Shown here piece by piece: positions 34,183 to 43,667 of a stretch of 64,000 nucleotides of DNA. A program made the translations under genes and the position numbers. The stretch's first letter is position 1, and every line of letters starts with the position of its first letter. Source of the DNA: Actinomadura cremea (GTDB taxonomy: Bacteria > Actinomycetota > Actinomycetes > Streptosporangiales > Streptosporangiaceae); assembly GCF_014648495.1 (NCBI RefSeq), contig NZ_BMRF01000012.1, forward strand, positions 1 through 64,000, written 5' to 3'. A model generated the notes under the pieces. That model was not told the origin of the DNA and did no database searches. It was given only the letters and a program-made list of their open reading frames with translations.

Positions 34183-36063
34183 TTGCGACGATCGATCGCG
34201 ACGGTGTGCCTGTCGGGCACGCTGGAGGACAAGCTGGCCGCCGCCGCGGCCGCCGGCTTCGACGGTGTCGAGATCTTCGAGAACGACCTGCTCGGCTGCC
34301 CGCTCCCGCCCGAGCGGGTCGCCGAACGCTGCGCCGAACTCGGCCTGACCGTCGAGCTCTACCAGCCGTTCCGCGACTTCGAGGCCGTCCCACCGGACCT
34401 GCACCGGCGGAACCTGCGCCGGGCCCGGCACAAGTTCGAGCTGGCGCGGCGGCTCGGCGCCGGGACCGTCCTCGTGTGCTCGTCGGTCGCCCCCGAGGCC
34501 GCCGACGACGACGCGCTGGCCGCGCGGCACTTGCACGCCCTCGCCGACCTCGCCGCCGAGCACGGCGTCCGGGTCGCCTACGAGGCCCTGGCCTGGGGGA
34601 AGTTCGTCCGGACCTGGGAGCACTCGGCGGACCTGGTGCTGCGCGCCGATCACCCCGCGCTGGGACTGTGCCTCGACAGTTTCCACGTGCTGTCGCGCGG
34701 CGGCGACATCGCGGGCATCGCGGGGTTCCCCGCCGAGAAGCTCTTCTTCCTCCAGCTGGCCGACGCCCCGCACCTGCGCATGGACGTGCTGCAGTGGAGC
34801 CGCCACCACCGGCTCTTCCCGGGCCAGGGCTCCTTCGACCTCACCGGCTTCACCTCGCGGGTGCTCGCGGCGGGCTACACCGGTCCGCTGTCGCTGGAGG
34901 TCTTCAACGACGTCTTCCGGCAGGCGCCCCCGGGCCGCGCCGCCGTCGACGCGATGCGGTCGCTCATCGTGCTGGAGGAGTCGCTCGCCCGCCGGGAGCC
35001 CGCGACGAGCCCGCTTCCGGCGCCGCCCGCGCCCGAGGGCTTCGCCTTCGTGGAACTGACGGTCGACGCCGAGGCCGAGGCGGACGTGGCCCGGACGCTC
35101 GCCGCGACCGGGTTCGCGCACGTCGGGCAGCACCGGTCGAAGCCGGTGCAGCTCTGGCGGCAGGGCGAGGCCCGGGTCCTGCTCAACGCGACCGCCCCGC
35201 CGGGCACGACCGCCCCGGCGGGCACGACCGGCGCCGCCATCGGCGCGTTCGCCGTCGAGACCGCCGACCCCGAGCGCGCGGCCGAGCGCGCGACCGCGCT
35301 GCTGGCCCCGGCCCTGCCGCGGGCGCGCGGCGCGGCCGAGGCCGACCTGACCTCGGTGGCCGCCCCGGACGGCACCGCCGTCTTCTTCTGCCGGACGGGC
35401 GCCCCGGACGGGTGGCACGGCGACTTCATCCTCTCCGGGGCGCCCGGAGGGCCCTCGACCGGCGTCACCGCGATCGACCACCTCGCGCTGTCGCAGCCCT
35501 TCGACGCGTTCGACGAGGCGACGCTCTTCTACCGCTCGCTGTTCGGCCTCGCGCCCGAGCACGACGCCGAGCTCGCCGCGCCCTTCGGGCTCGTCCGCAG
35601 CCGGGCGGTCACCGACCCCGGCCGCAGGCTGCGCCTCGTCCTCGACGGCACGCTGCTGCGCCGCGGCGCCTGGGCCCCGGCCGTCCCCGATCCCCAGCAC
35701 GTGGCGTTCTCCACCGACGACATCTTCCGCACCGCGCGGACCCTGCGCGAGCGCGGCGCCCCGATCCTCGCCGTCCCGGGCAACTACTACGACGACCTGG
35801 ACGCCCGGATGCCGCTCGCCCCGGACCTGCTCCGCGCCCTCCGCGAGAACGACGTCCTCTACGACCGGGACGGCGACGCCGAGTACTTCCACCTCTGCAC
35901 GCGGATCCTGGGGGCGCGGGTCTTCTTCGAGTTCGTCCAGCGCTCGCCCGGCTACACCGGGTACGGCACCGCGAACGCGCCCGTCCGCATGGCCGCCCAC
36001 CGTGCCGCCCACCGTGCCGCCCACCGTGCCGCCCACCGTGCCGCCCACGCCCGCACGCGGTGA
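34183..36063 (+). CDS. 3-dehydroshikimate dehydratase fused to an HPPD-like domain (QuiC1/QsuB type)
   Basis: A 626-residue fusion. Residues 1-285 form a sugar-phosphate-isomerase TIM barrel with metal ligands visible in AYEALAWGKF (Glu), LCLDSFHVLSRG (Asp, His), LFFLQLADAPHL and LSLEVFND (Glu); this domain makes protocatechuate from 3-dehydroshikimate. Residues about 290-605 are two VOC-type domains of the 4-hydroxyphenylpyruvate dioxygenase family; the iron ligands appear kept (His in AIDHLAL, His in PQHVAFSTDD, Glu in FFEFVQR). Pseudomonas QuiC1 and Corynebacterium QsuB have this layout. The TTG start has GGAGGGAG upstream; GTG 34165 is an alternative. The C terminus ends in a repeated AAHR tail. 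Confidence 0.88.
   Translation: MRRSIATVCLSGTLEDKLAAAAAAGFDGVEIFENDLLGCPLPPERVAERCAELGLTVELYQPFRDFEAVPPDLHRRNLRRARHKFELARRLGAGTVLVCSSVAPEAADDDALAARHLHALADLAAEHGVRVAYEALAWGKFVRTWEHSADLVLRADHPALGLCLDSFHVLSRGGDIAGIAGFPAEKLFFLQLADAPHLRMDVLQWSRHHRLFPGQGSFDLTGFTSRVLAAGYTGPLSLEVFNDVFRQAPPGRAAVDAMRSLIVLEESLARREPATSPLPAPPAPEGFAFVELTVDAEAEADVARTLAATGFAHVGQHRSKPVQLWRQGEARVLLNATAPPGTTAPAGTTGAAIGAFAVETADPERAAERATALLAPALPRARGAAEADLTSVAAPDGTAVFFCRTGAPDGWHGDFILSGAPGGPSTGVTAIDHLALSQPFDAFDEATLFYRSLFGLAPEHDAELAAPFGLVRSRAVTDPGRRLRLVLDGTLLRRGAWAPAVPDPQHVAFSTDDIFRTARTLRERGAPILAVPGNYYDDLDARMPLAPDLLRALRENDVLYDRDGDAEYFHLCTRILGARVFFEFVQRSPGYTGYGTANAPVRMAAHRAAHRAAHRAAHRAAHARTR
35992..36048 (+). repeat. 12-base tandem repeat at the C terminus of the dehydratase fusion
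   Basis: GCCGCCCACCGT occurs four times in a row (35992, 36004, 36016, 36028) plus a partial fifth, encoding (AAHR)4 after the last conserved residue of the HPPD-like domain. Confidence 0.9.
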
Positions 36064-36123
36064 CCGGCGCCGGGACGCCGGGGCGCGGGGTGCCGCGCTC
36101 GCCGGGCCGCTCGGAGGCATGTT

Positions 36124-36140
36124 ATGCATGAGTCATGCAT
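36124..36140. promoter_or_regulatory. Perfect palindrome over the MarR start codon
   Basis: ATGCATGA-G-TCATGCAT is an exact 8-1-8 inverted repeat that contains the MarR ATG at 36135. The size suits a MarR dimer, so autorepression by blocking transcription start or translation is likely. Confidence 0.65.
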
Positions 36141-36656
36141 GAAAGACTGGCCAATCTGCTGGGGGCGACCTCGCTCGCGGTGACCGACGTCGTCGTCGCC
36201 GGTACCGCCGGCGCGGCCGGGGTGAGTCCCAGCGGGGCCGCGGCGCTGATCGTGCTCGCGCACGATCCGGAGCCGGGTGTGACCGAGCTGGGGCGGCGCG
36301 TCGGGTTGAGCCAGTCCGCGGCGGCGCGCATGGTGGACGGCCTGCAGGCGGCCGGGCTCGTCGAGCGGCTGCCCGCCGCGAGCCGCGTCGTGCGCGTCCG
36401 TCCGACCGCCGCCGGACGGACGGCGGCGCGCACGATGCTCGCCGCGCGCGGCGCCCCGCTCGCCGGCGCGCTCTCCGCCCTGGACGACGGCGAGCGGGCG
36501 GCACTCGCCGTGCTGCTCGGCAAGCTCCTCGGCCGCCTGTACGACGAGATCGGCGACGCCGACGTCATGTGCCGCCTCTGCGACCGGGGGTGCTGCACCG
36601 ACGGGGCGGTCTGCCCGGTCGGGGAGGCCGACAGGCGGGCCCGGGGGGCGCCGTGA
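36135..36656 (+). CDS. MarR-family regulator with Cys-rich C terminus
   Basis: A 173-residue winged-helix regulator (GVTELGRRVGLSQSAAARMVDGLQAAGLVERLPA, then the wing ASRVVRVRPTAAGR). The C terminus has a Cys cluster (MCRLCDRGCCTDGAVCPVG) that could bind zinc or sense thiol stress. The ATG sits inside a perfect palindrome, and the nearest Shine-Dalgarno (GGAGG, 36113-36117) is 17 bases away and better placed for ATG 36124, which opens a 19-codon overlapping frame. The stop overlaps the GTG of the EamA transporter, its probable target. Confidence 0.87.
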   Translation: MHERLANLLGATSLAVTDVVVAGTAGAAGVSPSGAAALIVLAHDPEPGVTELGRRVGLSQSAAARMVDGLQAAGLVERLPAASRVVRVRPTAAGRTAARTMLAARGAPLAGALSALDDGERAALAVLLGKLLGRLYDEIGDADVMCRLCDRGCCTDGAVCPVGEADRRARGAP

Positions 36657-37487
36657 CCGGCGCGGGACTCGCGCTCGGGTCGGCCGCCTGCTACGGCGTC
36701 GCCGACGTGGCCGGCGGGCTGCTGGCGCGGCGCGCGGACTTCCGGGCGGTCGCGTTCCCCGGTCAGGTGGGCGGGCTCGGGTGCGCGCCGGTGGCCGCCG
36801 TCCTGCTCCCGGCGCCGGACGTCCGGTCCGCCGACCTGGCGTGGGGCGCGCTGTCGGGCGCCGGGACGGGCGCGGCCATGGTGTTCCTCTACCGGGGCAT
36901 CGCGCGGGGCGCCATGAGCGTGGTCGTGCCGTCAGCGCGGTCGGCGGTGTCGCGATTCCCGTCGTCGCCGGTGTGCTCCTGCTCGGCGACCGTCCCTCGG
37001 CGGCGGTCTGGGCGGGCATCGCGCTGGTACTGCCCGCGCTGTGGCTGGTGTCCCGGTCGCGCCCGGACGAGCACGGCCCGGTGCGCGCGGCGCTGCGGGA
37101 CGGGCTCGTGGCGAGCCTCGGGATCGGGGTGCAGTACCTCGCCCTCGCGCAGGCGGGCGACGGGTCCGGAGCGTGGCCGGTGGCGGCCGGACGGGTCGCG
37201 GCCGTCCTGGTGATCGGAGTGCCCCCGGTGGCGGTTCGCCGGCGGTTCCCGGACGTCCGGACGGCGCTGTGGGCGGCGGCGAGCGGACCGCCGCGGCGGC
37301 GGCGCTCGTCCTGTACCTGCAGGCCACGCGCGAGCAGCTCACCGTCGTGGCGGTCGTGCTGTCGTCGCTGTACCCCGTGGTGCCCGTGCTGGCGGGCGTG
37401 CTCTGGCTCCGCGAGCGGCTGTCGGCCGCGCAGGCGGCCGGACTGGCCGGGGCCGGAGCCGCCGTTGTGCTGCTGACGCTTCAGTGA
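36653..37487 (+). pseudogene. EamA/DMT-family transporter with two frameshifts
   Basis: The sequence encodes an EamA (drug/metabolite) exporter of about 278 residues, but only by changing frame twice. Frame 1 runs VTGAGLALGSAACYGVADVAGG to ARGAMSVVVP (about 36938); frame 2 runs VSAVGGVAIPVVAGVLLLGDRPS to ALWAAASG (about 37285); frame 3 runs TAAAAALVLYLQATREQ to the stop at 37487. Each junction is explained by one missing base. The start GTG overlaps the MarR stop, so MarR-EamA was a coupled pair. It may be a recent pseudogene or two sequencing errors in GC-rich runs. Confidence 0.75.
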
Positions 37488-37506
37488 TCAAGTGGGGGCA
37501 GGAGTA

Positions 37507-37522
37507 CCCCCGTTCGGGGGTG
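37507..37522. promoter_or_regulatory. Short perfect palindrome upstream of the acyl-CoA synthetase operon
   Basis: ACCCCCG-TT-CGGGGGT, a 7-2-7 inverted repeat, lies 65 bases before the first acyl-CoA synthetase; a possible -10, AACGAT, is at 37545-37550, so the repeat would sit at the -35. It could be the site of the LuxR-type regulator encoded downstream, or a small hairpin. Confidence 0.45.
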
Positions 37523-37586
37523 GCGTGGGTCACGCTGGTGGCCAACGATGCTCCGGAGGTGTCCGTGCGGCCACGAGGAGAGACCA

Positions 37587-39269
37587 ATGCCGGCAGTCGA
37601 GTTCCGCGGGGCGCGCGACTTCCTGCTCGCGAACCGTGACGACTACGCGGTGGCGTACGAGCGGTTCCGCTGGCCGGTGCTGACCGGCTTCAACTGGGCC
37701 CTCGACTGGTTCGACAAGATCGCGGAGGGGAACGACGCTCCCGCGCTCTGGATCGTCGAGGAGGACGGGACGGAGGCGAGGTTCTCGTTCGCCGAGATGT
37801 CGCGGCGGTCGAACCAGGTCGCGAACCTGCTGCGGGAGAACGGGGTGCGGCGGGGCGACCGGCTCATCCTGATGCTCGGCAACCAGGTCGAGCTGTGGGA
37901 GACGGTGCTCGCGGCGATGAAGATCGGCGCCGTGATGATCCCCTGCACGCCGCTGCTCGGGCCCGCGGACCTGCAGGACCGGCTGACGCGGGGCGCGGCC
38001 GGGCACGTCGTGGCGGGCGCCGAGCACGCCGGGAAGTTCGACGGCCTGGAGGGCGAGTTCACGCGGATCGCGGTGGGCGGCCCCGTCGCCGGGTGGATCG
38101 CCTACGCGGACGCGTACGGGCTGGCCGAGGAGTTCGCCCCGTACGGGCAGACGATGTCGAGCGACACGCTGCTGCTGTACTTCACGTCGGGGACGACCGC
38201 GCGGCCGAAGCTCGTCGAGCACACGCACGCGTCGTATCCCGCCGGGCACCTGTCGACGATGTACTGGATCGGGCTCCGGCCCGGCGACGTCCACCTGAAC
38301 ATCTCGTCTCCCGGGTGGGCGAAGCACGCGTGGAGCAACATCTTCGCCCCGTGGGACGCCGAGGCGTGCGTGTTCATCTTCAACTACACGCGGTTCGACG
38401 CCGACCGCCTGCTGGACACGATCGAGCGGTGCGGCGTCACGAGCTTCTGCGCGCCGCCGACGGTGTGGCGGATGCTGATCCAGGCCGACCTCGGACGCCT
38501 CGGCACGCCGCCGCGCGAGGTGGTGGCGGCGGGCGAGCCGCTGAACCCGGAGGTGATCGAGCGGGTGAAGGACGCCTGGGGCCGCACGATCCGGGACGGG
38601 TTCGGGCAGACGGAGACGACCGTGCAGATCGCGAACACGCCGGGGCAGCCGGTGAAGCCGGGGTCGATGGGACGGCCGGTGCCGGGCTACCGGGTGGCGC
38701 TGATCGATCCGGTGACCGGCAAGTCCGGGGACGAGGGCGAGATCTGCCTGGAGCTGGAGGCCCGGCCGCTCGGGCTGATGGTCGGGTACCACGGCGACGA
38801 GGCCCGGACGGAGGAGGCGATGGCGGGCGGTTTCTACCACACCGGCGACATCGGCTCGAGGGACGAGGACGGGTACATCACGTACGTCGGGCGGGCCGAC
38901 GACGTGTTCAAGGCGTCCGACTACAAGATCTCCCCGTTCGAGCTGGAGAGCGTGCTGATCGAGCACGAGGCCGTCGCGGAGGCCGCGGTGGTGCCGTCGC
39001 CCGACCCGGTGCGGCTCGCGGTGCCGAAGGCGTACGTGACGCTGGCCGCGGGGTGGGAACCGGACGCGGCGACCGCGAAGGCGATCTTCGAGCACAGCCG
39101 GGCGCAGCTGTCGCCGTACAAGCGCGTGCGGCTGCTGGAATTCGGCGAGCTGCCGAAGACGATCTCCGGCAAGATCCGCCGGGTGGAACTGCGGACCAGT
39201 GAGATCGACAAGCATCCGGGCGCAGATGATCGGCCCGAAGGCGAGTTCCGTGAGGGGGACCTGCGATGA
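37587..39269 (+). CDS. AMP-dependent acyl-CoA synthetase, medium-chain (ACSM)-like
   Basis: A 560-residue adenylate-forming ligase that activates a carboxylic acid with ATP and joins it to CoA. The P-loop-like A3 motif [12 protein letters not shown] is near residue 197, the A5 motif DGFGQTETT near 341, A8 [36 protein letters not shown], and the A10 lysine in [11 protein letters not shown]. The segment [32 protein letters not shown] is typical of medium-chain/ACSM enzymes. ATG 37587 has GAGGAG upstream. It overlaps the next synthetase gene by ATGA, forming an operon with it and the LuxR gene. Confidence 0.9.
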   Translation: MPAVEFRGARDFLLANRDDYAVAYERFRWPVLTGFNWALDWFDKIAEGNDAPALWIVEEDGTEARFSFAEMSRRSNQVANLLRENGVRRGDRLILMLGNQVELWETVLAAMKIGAVMIPCTPLLGPADLQDRLTRGAAGHVVAGAEHAGKFDGLEGEFTRIAVGGPVAGWIAYADAYGLAEEFAPYGQTMSSDTLLLYFTSGTTARPKLVEHTHASYPAGHLSTMYWIGLRPGDVHLNISSPGWAKHAWSNIFAPWDAEACVFIFNYTRFDADRLLDTIERCGVTSFCAPPTVWRMLIQADLGRLGTPPREVVAAGEPLNPEVIERVKDAWGRTIRDGFGQTETTVQIANTPGQPVKPGSMGRPVPGYRVALIDPVTGKSGDEGEICLELEARPLGLMVGYHGDEARTEEAMAGGFYHTGDIGSRDEDGYITYVGRADDVFKASDYKISPFELESVLIEHEAVAEAAVVPSPDPVRLAVPKAYVTLAAGWEPDAATAKAIFEHSRAQLSPYKRVRLLEFGELPKTISGKIRRVELRTSEIDKHPGADDRPEGEFREGDLR

Positions 39270-40909
39270 CGCTCTCGTACGCCTCCGGTGCGTCGAAGAC
39301 GCCGCTGCTCGGCGACACGGTCGGCGCGAACCTGGACCGGACCGTCGCGCTGCATCCGGACCGCGACGCGGTGGTGGAGTACGCGACCGACCGCCGCTGG
39401 ACGTACGCGCGGTTCGCCGCCGACGTCGACGCGGTCGCGCTCGGCCTGCACGCGCGCGGCGTCCGCAAGGGCGACCGGGTCGGGATCTGGGCGCCGAACT
39501 GCGCCGAGTGGATGCTCGTGCAGTACGCGACGGCGAAGCTCGGCGCCATCCTCGTGAACATCAACCCCGCGTACCGGGTGCACGAACTCGAGTTCGTCCT
39601 GAACCAGGCGGGCGTCCGCACGCTGGTCGCGACGCCGGTGTTCAGGACGTCCGACTACGCCGGGATGATCGACGAGGTGCGGTCCCGCTGCAAGGCGCTG
39701 ACGGACGTCCTGCTGATCGGCACCCGGACGTGGGACGAGCTGCTGCGGGCCGGCCGGGCGGGCGATCCCGCGGTGCTGGCGGAGATCGGCGCGGGGCTGA
39801 GCCCGGACGACCCGATCAACATCCAGTACACGTCGGGGACGACCGGGTTCCCGAAGGGCGCGACCCTGTCGCACCACAACATCCTGAACAACGGCTACTT
39901 CGTCGGCGAGCTGTGCGGCTACGACGAGGAGGACCGCATCTGCGTGCCGGTGCCCTTCTACCACTGCTTCGGCATGGTGATGGGGAACCTCGCGGCGACG
40001 AGCCACGGCGCGTGCGTCGTCATCCCGGCACCGGGCTTCGACGCGCGGGCGACGCTGCAGGCGGCGGCGTCCGAGCGCTGCACGTCGCTGTACGGGGTGC
40101 CGACGATGTTCATCGCGGTGCTGAACGAGCCGTCGCTCGGCTCGGCGGACCTGTCGAGCCTGCGCACCGGGATCATGGCGGGGTCGCCGTGCCCGGTCGA
40201 GGTGATGAAGCAGGTCATCGAGCGGCTCGGCATGGGCGAGGTCGCGATCTGCTACGGGATGACGGAGACGTCGCCGGTGTCCACGCAGACCCGGGCGGAC
40301 GACTCGGTAGACCGCCGCGTCGCCACGGTCGGGACCGTCCATCCGCACCTGGAGGTCAAGGTCGTCGACCCGGCCACCGGCGTGACGGTCCCGCGCGGCA
40401 CGCCCGGCGAGCTGTGCACGCGCGGCTACTCGGTCATGCTCGGCTACTGGGACGAGCCGGAGAAGACGGCCGAGGTGATCGACGCGGCGCGCTGGATGCA
40501 CACCGGCGACCTGGCGGTGATGGACGAGGACGGCTACGTCGGCATCACCGGCCGGATCAAGGACATGGTGATCCGGGGCGGCGAGAACGTCTACCCGCGG
40601 GAGGTCGAGGAGTTCCTCTACACCCATCCCGACATCGTGGACGCGCAGGTCATCGGCGTCCCCGACGAGCGGTACGGGGAGGAGCTGATGGCGTGGGTGC
40701 GGGTGCGGGACGGTGCGGAGACGCTGACCGCCGAGACGCTGCGGGCGTTCTGCGACGGGAAGCTCGCGCACTACAAGATCCCCCGGTACGTGCACATCGT
40801 GGACGAGTTCCCCATGACGGTGACCGGAAAGGTCCGGAAGGTCCAGATGCGGGCGGAGGCCGTCGACATCCTGGCCCTCGGCGAGGCGGCCACGACGGGA
40901 CACGTCTGA
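39266..40909 (+). CDS. Fatty-acyl-CoA synthetase (AcsF2/FadD-like)
   Basis: A 547-residue adenylate-forming enzyme. Motifs in order: [20 protein letters not shown] (A3), [14 protein letters not shown], the A5 segment [50 protein letters not shown] (A7-A8), and the catalytic Lys of [12 protein letters not shown]. The pattern is that of ACSF2-like fatty acid ligases. It is translationally coupled to the ACSM-like synthetase; two ligases of different type in one operon suggest use of one substrate class at different steps or chain lengths. Substrate unknown. Confidence 0.9.
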   Translation: MTLSYASGASKTPLLGDTVGANLDRTVALHPDRDAVVEYATDRRWTYARFAADVDAVALGLHARGVRKGDRVGIWAPNCAEWMLVQYATAKLGAILVNINPAYRVHELEFVLNQAGVRTLVATPVFRTSDYAGMIDEVRSRCKALTDVLLIGTRTWDELLRAGRAGDPAVLAEIGAGLSPDDPINIQYTSGTTGFPKGATLSHHNILNNGYFVGELCGYDEEDRICVPVPFYHCFGMVMGNLAATSHGACVVIPAPGFDARATLQAAASERCTSLYGVPTMFIAVLNEPSLGSADLSSLRTGIMAGSPCPVEVMKQVIERLGMGEVAICYGMTETSPVSTQTRADDSVDRRVATVGTVHPHLEVKVVDPATGVTVPRGTPGELCTRGYSVMLGYWDEPEKTAEVIDAARWMHTGDLAVMDEDGYVGITGRIKDMVIRGGENVYPREVEEFLYTHPDIVDAQVIGVPDERYGEELMAWVRVRDGAETLTAETLRAFCDGKLAHYKIPRYVHIVDEFPMTVTGKVRKVQMRAEAVDILALGEAATTGHV

Positions 40910-40974
40910 ACAAAACACCCGAACGACACACCTGAACGCAGAACGTCATCGGGGTTACGGGAGGGCCGCTTCCG

Positions 40975-41949
40975 GTGCATGCTCGTCACATGGACGCGCT
41001 GTCTTCGGAAGGGCGCCCCGCGGGCCCCCCGCCCGCGAAGGGCGGCGACGCGGGCGCGGTGCGCTCGGCGGTGCTGGCGCTGCACCGCTCGACGGGTCTG
41101 CCGATGGTGTTCGGCGGCGCGCTGACCGGCCGGGACCGGTTGCGCATCACCGAACTGGTCGGCGGCCGCACCGGCTCGCTGAACGGGCTCGTGGTGCGGT
41201 ACGGCAACGGGCTGGGCGGCAGGGCGATGGCGCTCGGCCGCCCGGCGTGGGTGAGCGACTACCCGCGCGCGTCGACGATCAGCCACGACTACGACGGCCC
41301 GGTCGGACGCGAGGGCCTGCTGTCGATCGTGGCGGTGCCGATCGTCGTGCGGCGCCGCGTCCGGGGCGTCCTGTACGGGGGGCTGCGGGAGCCGCTGGGC
41401 CTGGCCGACCGGGTGGTCGGGGCGGCGATGCAGGCCGCGCGCGACATCGAGCAGGACCTCGCCGTCCGGGACCGGGCGGCCGAGGCGCTCACCGGGCTGC
41501 GGCCCGCGCCGGAGGACTCGTCGGCGGCGCGCTGGGAGGAGGTCCGGGCGGTGCACGCGGAGCTGCGGGCGCTGGCCGAGCGGGTGGACGACCCGGTGAC
41601 CCGCGACCGGCTGCGGGAGGTCACGCTCCGGCTCGCCGCCGCGGGCATGGCCGACGGGCCGGACGGCCGGAGCCCGGACGGTCCGGCGGCGGACGAGCAC
41701 GCGCCGGGCGGGCGGGTGCGCGCCGGGCGCACGCCGGGCGGCGCGGTGCCGCGCCCGGTGCTGTCGCCGCGCGAGCTGGACGTCCTGTCGTACGTGGCGA
41801 TGGGCTGCACGAACGCGGAGGTGGCGACGCGGCTCGGGCTGGTGCCGGAGACCGTGAAGAGCTACCTGCGGGCGGCGATGCGCAAGCTCGACGCCCACAC
41901 CCGCCTGGAGGCGGTGACGGCGGCGCGGCGCGCCGGCCTGCTGCCGTAG
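40975..41949 (+). CDS. GAF-LuxR transcriptional regulator
   Basis: A 324-residue regulator with a GAF-like sensor (residues about 25-165: VLALHRSTGLPMVFGG, RYGNGLGGRAMALGRPAWVSDY, VGREGLLSIVAVPIVVRRRVRGVLYGG) and a C-terminal LuxR/NarL helix-turn-helix (LSPRELDVLSYVAMGCTNAEVATRLGLVPETVKSYLRAAMRKL). GTG 40975 is preferred because GGGAGGG lies 9 bases upstream; ATG 40990 is possible. It is 65 bases after the synthetase pair and probably controls it, perhaps via the palindrome at 37507. The ligand may be an acyl-CoA or aromatic acid. Confidence 0.87.
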   Translation: MHARHMDALSSEGRPAGPPPAKGGDAGAVRSAVLALHRSTGLPMVFGGALTGRDRLRITELVGGRTGSLNGLVVRYGNGLGGRAMALGRPAWVSDYPRASTISHDYDGPVGREGLLSIVAVPIVVRRRVRGVLYGGLREPLGLADRVVGAAMQAARDIEQDLAVRDRAAEALTGLRPAPEDSSAARWEEVRAVHAELRALAERVDDPVTRDRLREVTLRLAAAGMADGPDGRSPDGPAADEHAPGGRVRAGRTPGGAVPRPVLSPRELDVLSYVAMGCTNAEVATRLGLVPETVKSYLRAAMRKLDAHTRLEAVTAARRAGLLP

Positions 41950-42215
41950 GGGCGCCGCCCGGGGCGGTGCCGAAGGGACGTGGGTCGGGCCCGGCGACGG
42001 GGTCAGTCGCGGGCGCACGTCCGCCGGCGCAGTTCGGCCCCCGCAAGTCGTCCCGCCCGACGGATCGTCACCGCGCGGCTGCGCCGGGCCGTGATCGCCC
42101 GATCGTCCCGCCGCGCGCGGCGCGGACGTCCGGCCCCCGATGCGTTCGCAACGGTAACACCTCCATGACCGGGCGTGTCCGGAGAATGCACCGATTCGGG
42201 GACCGGACGGGCCTT

Positions 42216-43631
42216 CTACACGAACACGCTCACGAGCAGCGCCATCGCGAAGCCGACGACGGACAGGATCGTCTCCAGCACGGTCCACGTCTTCAGGGTG
42301 TCGCGCACCGACATGTTGAAGTAGCGGGAGATGATCCAGAACCCGCCGTCGTTGACGTGCGACGCGATGATCGACCCCGCGGAGATCGCGATGGCGATGA
42401 GCGCGATGCCCGCCTGGGAGTGGTCGCCGCTCTGCACGAGGGGCGCGACGATGCCGCCGGTGGTGACGATCGCGACGGTCGCCGAGCCCTGCGCGATGCG
42501 GAGCCCGCACGCGATCAGGTAGGCGAGGACGATCGTGGGCAGCCCCGCGTCCGACAGCGTCCCGGCGAGCGCCTCGCCGACCCCGGTCTCCGACACGACC
42601 TTGCCGAAGAAGGCGCCGCCGCCGATGACCAGCAGGATCATGCCGACCGGACGCAGCGAGGCGGTGGCGACGTCGCGCAGTTCGGCGCCCGGGATGCCGC
42701 GCCGGATGCCGAGCAGGTACATCGCGAGGAGCACGGCGAGGGTGAGGGCGACGACGGGGTTGCCGAGGAAGGTGAGGACGGGCAGGACGGACGCGCCCTC
42801 CCACCACACGGTGCCGAACGTGGCGAGCAGGATCAGCACGAGCGGGACGGCGATGATGAACAGGACGGCGCCGAGCGACGGCTCGGCCTCCCGCTTGCCG
42901 GGCGTCCCGGCCTCCTTCTCGGCCTGCGCGCCCTCCTTCTCGCCGACGACGTACTCGTCGGGGACGTCGACGATGACGCGCTTGCCGATCCACGAGCCCC
43001 AGGCGACGCCCGCGACCAGGAAGGCGGGGATGCCGCAGATCAGCCCGAAGATGATCAGCCAGCCGAGCGGGACGCCGAGCAGTCCGGCGGCGGCGACCGG
43101 GCCGGGGTGCGGCGGCAGGAACGCGTGGGTCATCGACAGCCCGGCGAGCAGCGGCATCGCGTACAGGACGAGCGAGCGGCCGCCCCGCTTGGCCGTGATG
43201 TAGATCAGCGGCGCCAGGACGAAGATGCCGACGTCGAAGAAGACCGGGATGCCGAAGATGAGTCCGGCGAGGCCCATGGCGAGGGGCGCGAAGCGTTCGC
43301 CGACGAGCCCGAGGAGCCGCCGGGTGAGGACGTCCGCGCCGCCGGAGCGTTCCAGGATGGCGCCGAGGATCGTGCCGAGCCCGACGATCGGTGCGATGTG
43401 CCCGAGGAGCCCGCCGAATCCGGTCTCCAGGAGGGAGTCGCCGGAGGACAGCGCGGTGCCGACGATCTGCTCGACGCTCAGCCCGGCGACGAGCGCGAGG
43501 GCGAGGCTGGAGACGACGAGGGCGATGAACGGTTCCAGCTTGACCTTGATGATCAGGAACAGCAGGACCGCGATGGACAGGGCGCACAGCAGCAGCAGCC
43601 CGCCCGTCTCATTTTGCAGCCAGTGGACCAT
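42216..43631 (-). CDS. GntP-family gluconate-type H+ symporter
   Basis: A 471-residue membrane protein of the GntP family, importing gluconate and other sugar or hydroxy acids. Motifs are GFGGLLGHIAPIVGLGTILGAILERSGGAD, GIPVFFDVGIFVLAPL, THAFLPPHPGPVAAAGLLG and the late IASHVNDGGFWIISRYFNMSV. About twelve hydrophobic segments are visible. ATG 43631 has GGAAAGG upstream. It is the last gene of the minus-strand arm of a divergent cluster with a deacylase and a PLP deaminase, so its substrate is probably the acid these enzymes degrade, rather than gluconate. Confidence 0.92.
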   Translation of the reverse strand: MVHWLQNETGGLLLLCALSIAVLLFLIIKVKLEPFIALVVSSLALALVAGLSVEQIVGTALSSGDSLLETGFGGLLGHIAPIVGLGTILGAILERSGGADVLTRRLLGLVGERFAPLAMGLAGLIFGIPVFFDVGIFVLAPLIYITAKRGGRSLVLYAMPLLAGLSMTHAFLPPHPGPVAAAGLLGVPLGWLIIFGLICGIPAFLVAGVAWGSWIGKRVIVDVPDEYVVGEKEGAQAEKEAGTPGKREAEPSLGAVLFIIAVPLVLILLATFGTVWWEGASVLPVLTFLGNPVVALTLAVLLAMYLLGIRRGIPGAELRDVATASLRPVGMILLVIGGGAFFGKVVSETGVGEALAGTLSDAGLPTIVLAYLIACGLRIAQGSATVAIVTTGGIVAPLVQSGDHSQAGIALIAIAISAGSIIASHVNDGGFWIISRYFNMSVRDTLKTWTVLETILSVVGFAMALLVSVFV

Positions 43632-43667
43632 GGTGACCTTTCCGGGGGTGGGGAGGGTGTCGGGGGA

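Noticed and set aside
42216-43631. GntP as an ordinary gluconate transporter of a gluconate operon
   Set aside because: No gluconate kinase or 6-phosphogluconate enzyme is linked; the neighbours are a deacetylase, a deaminase, RidA and a KDG-type kinase.
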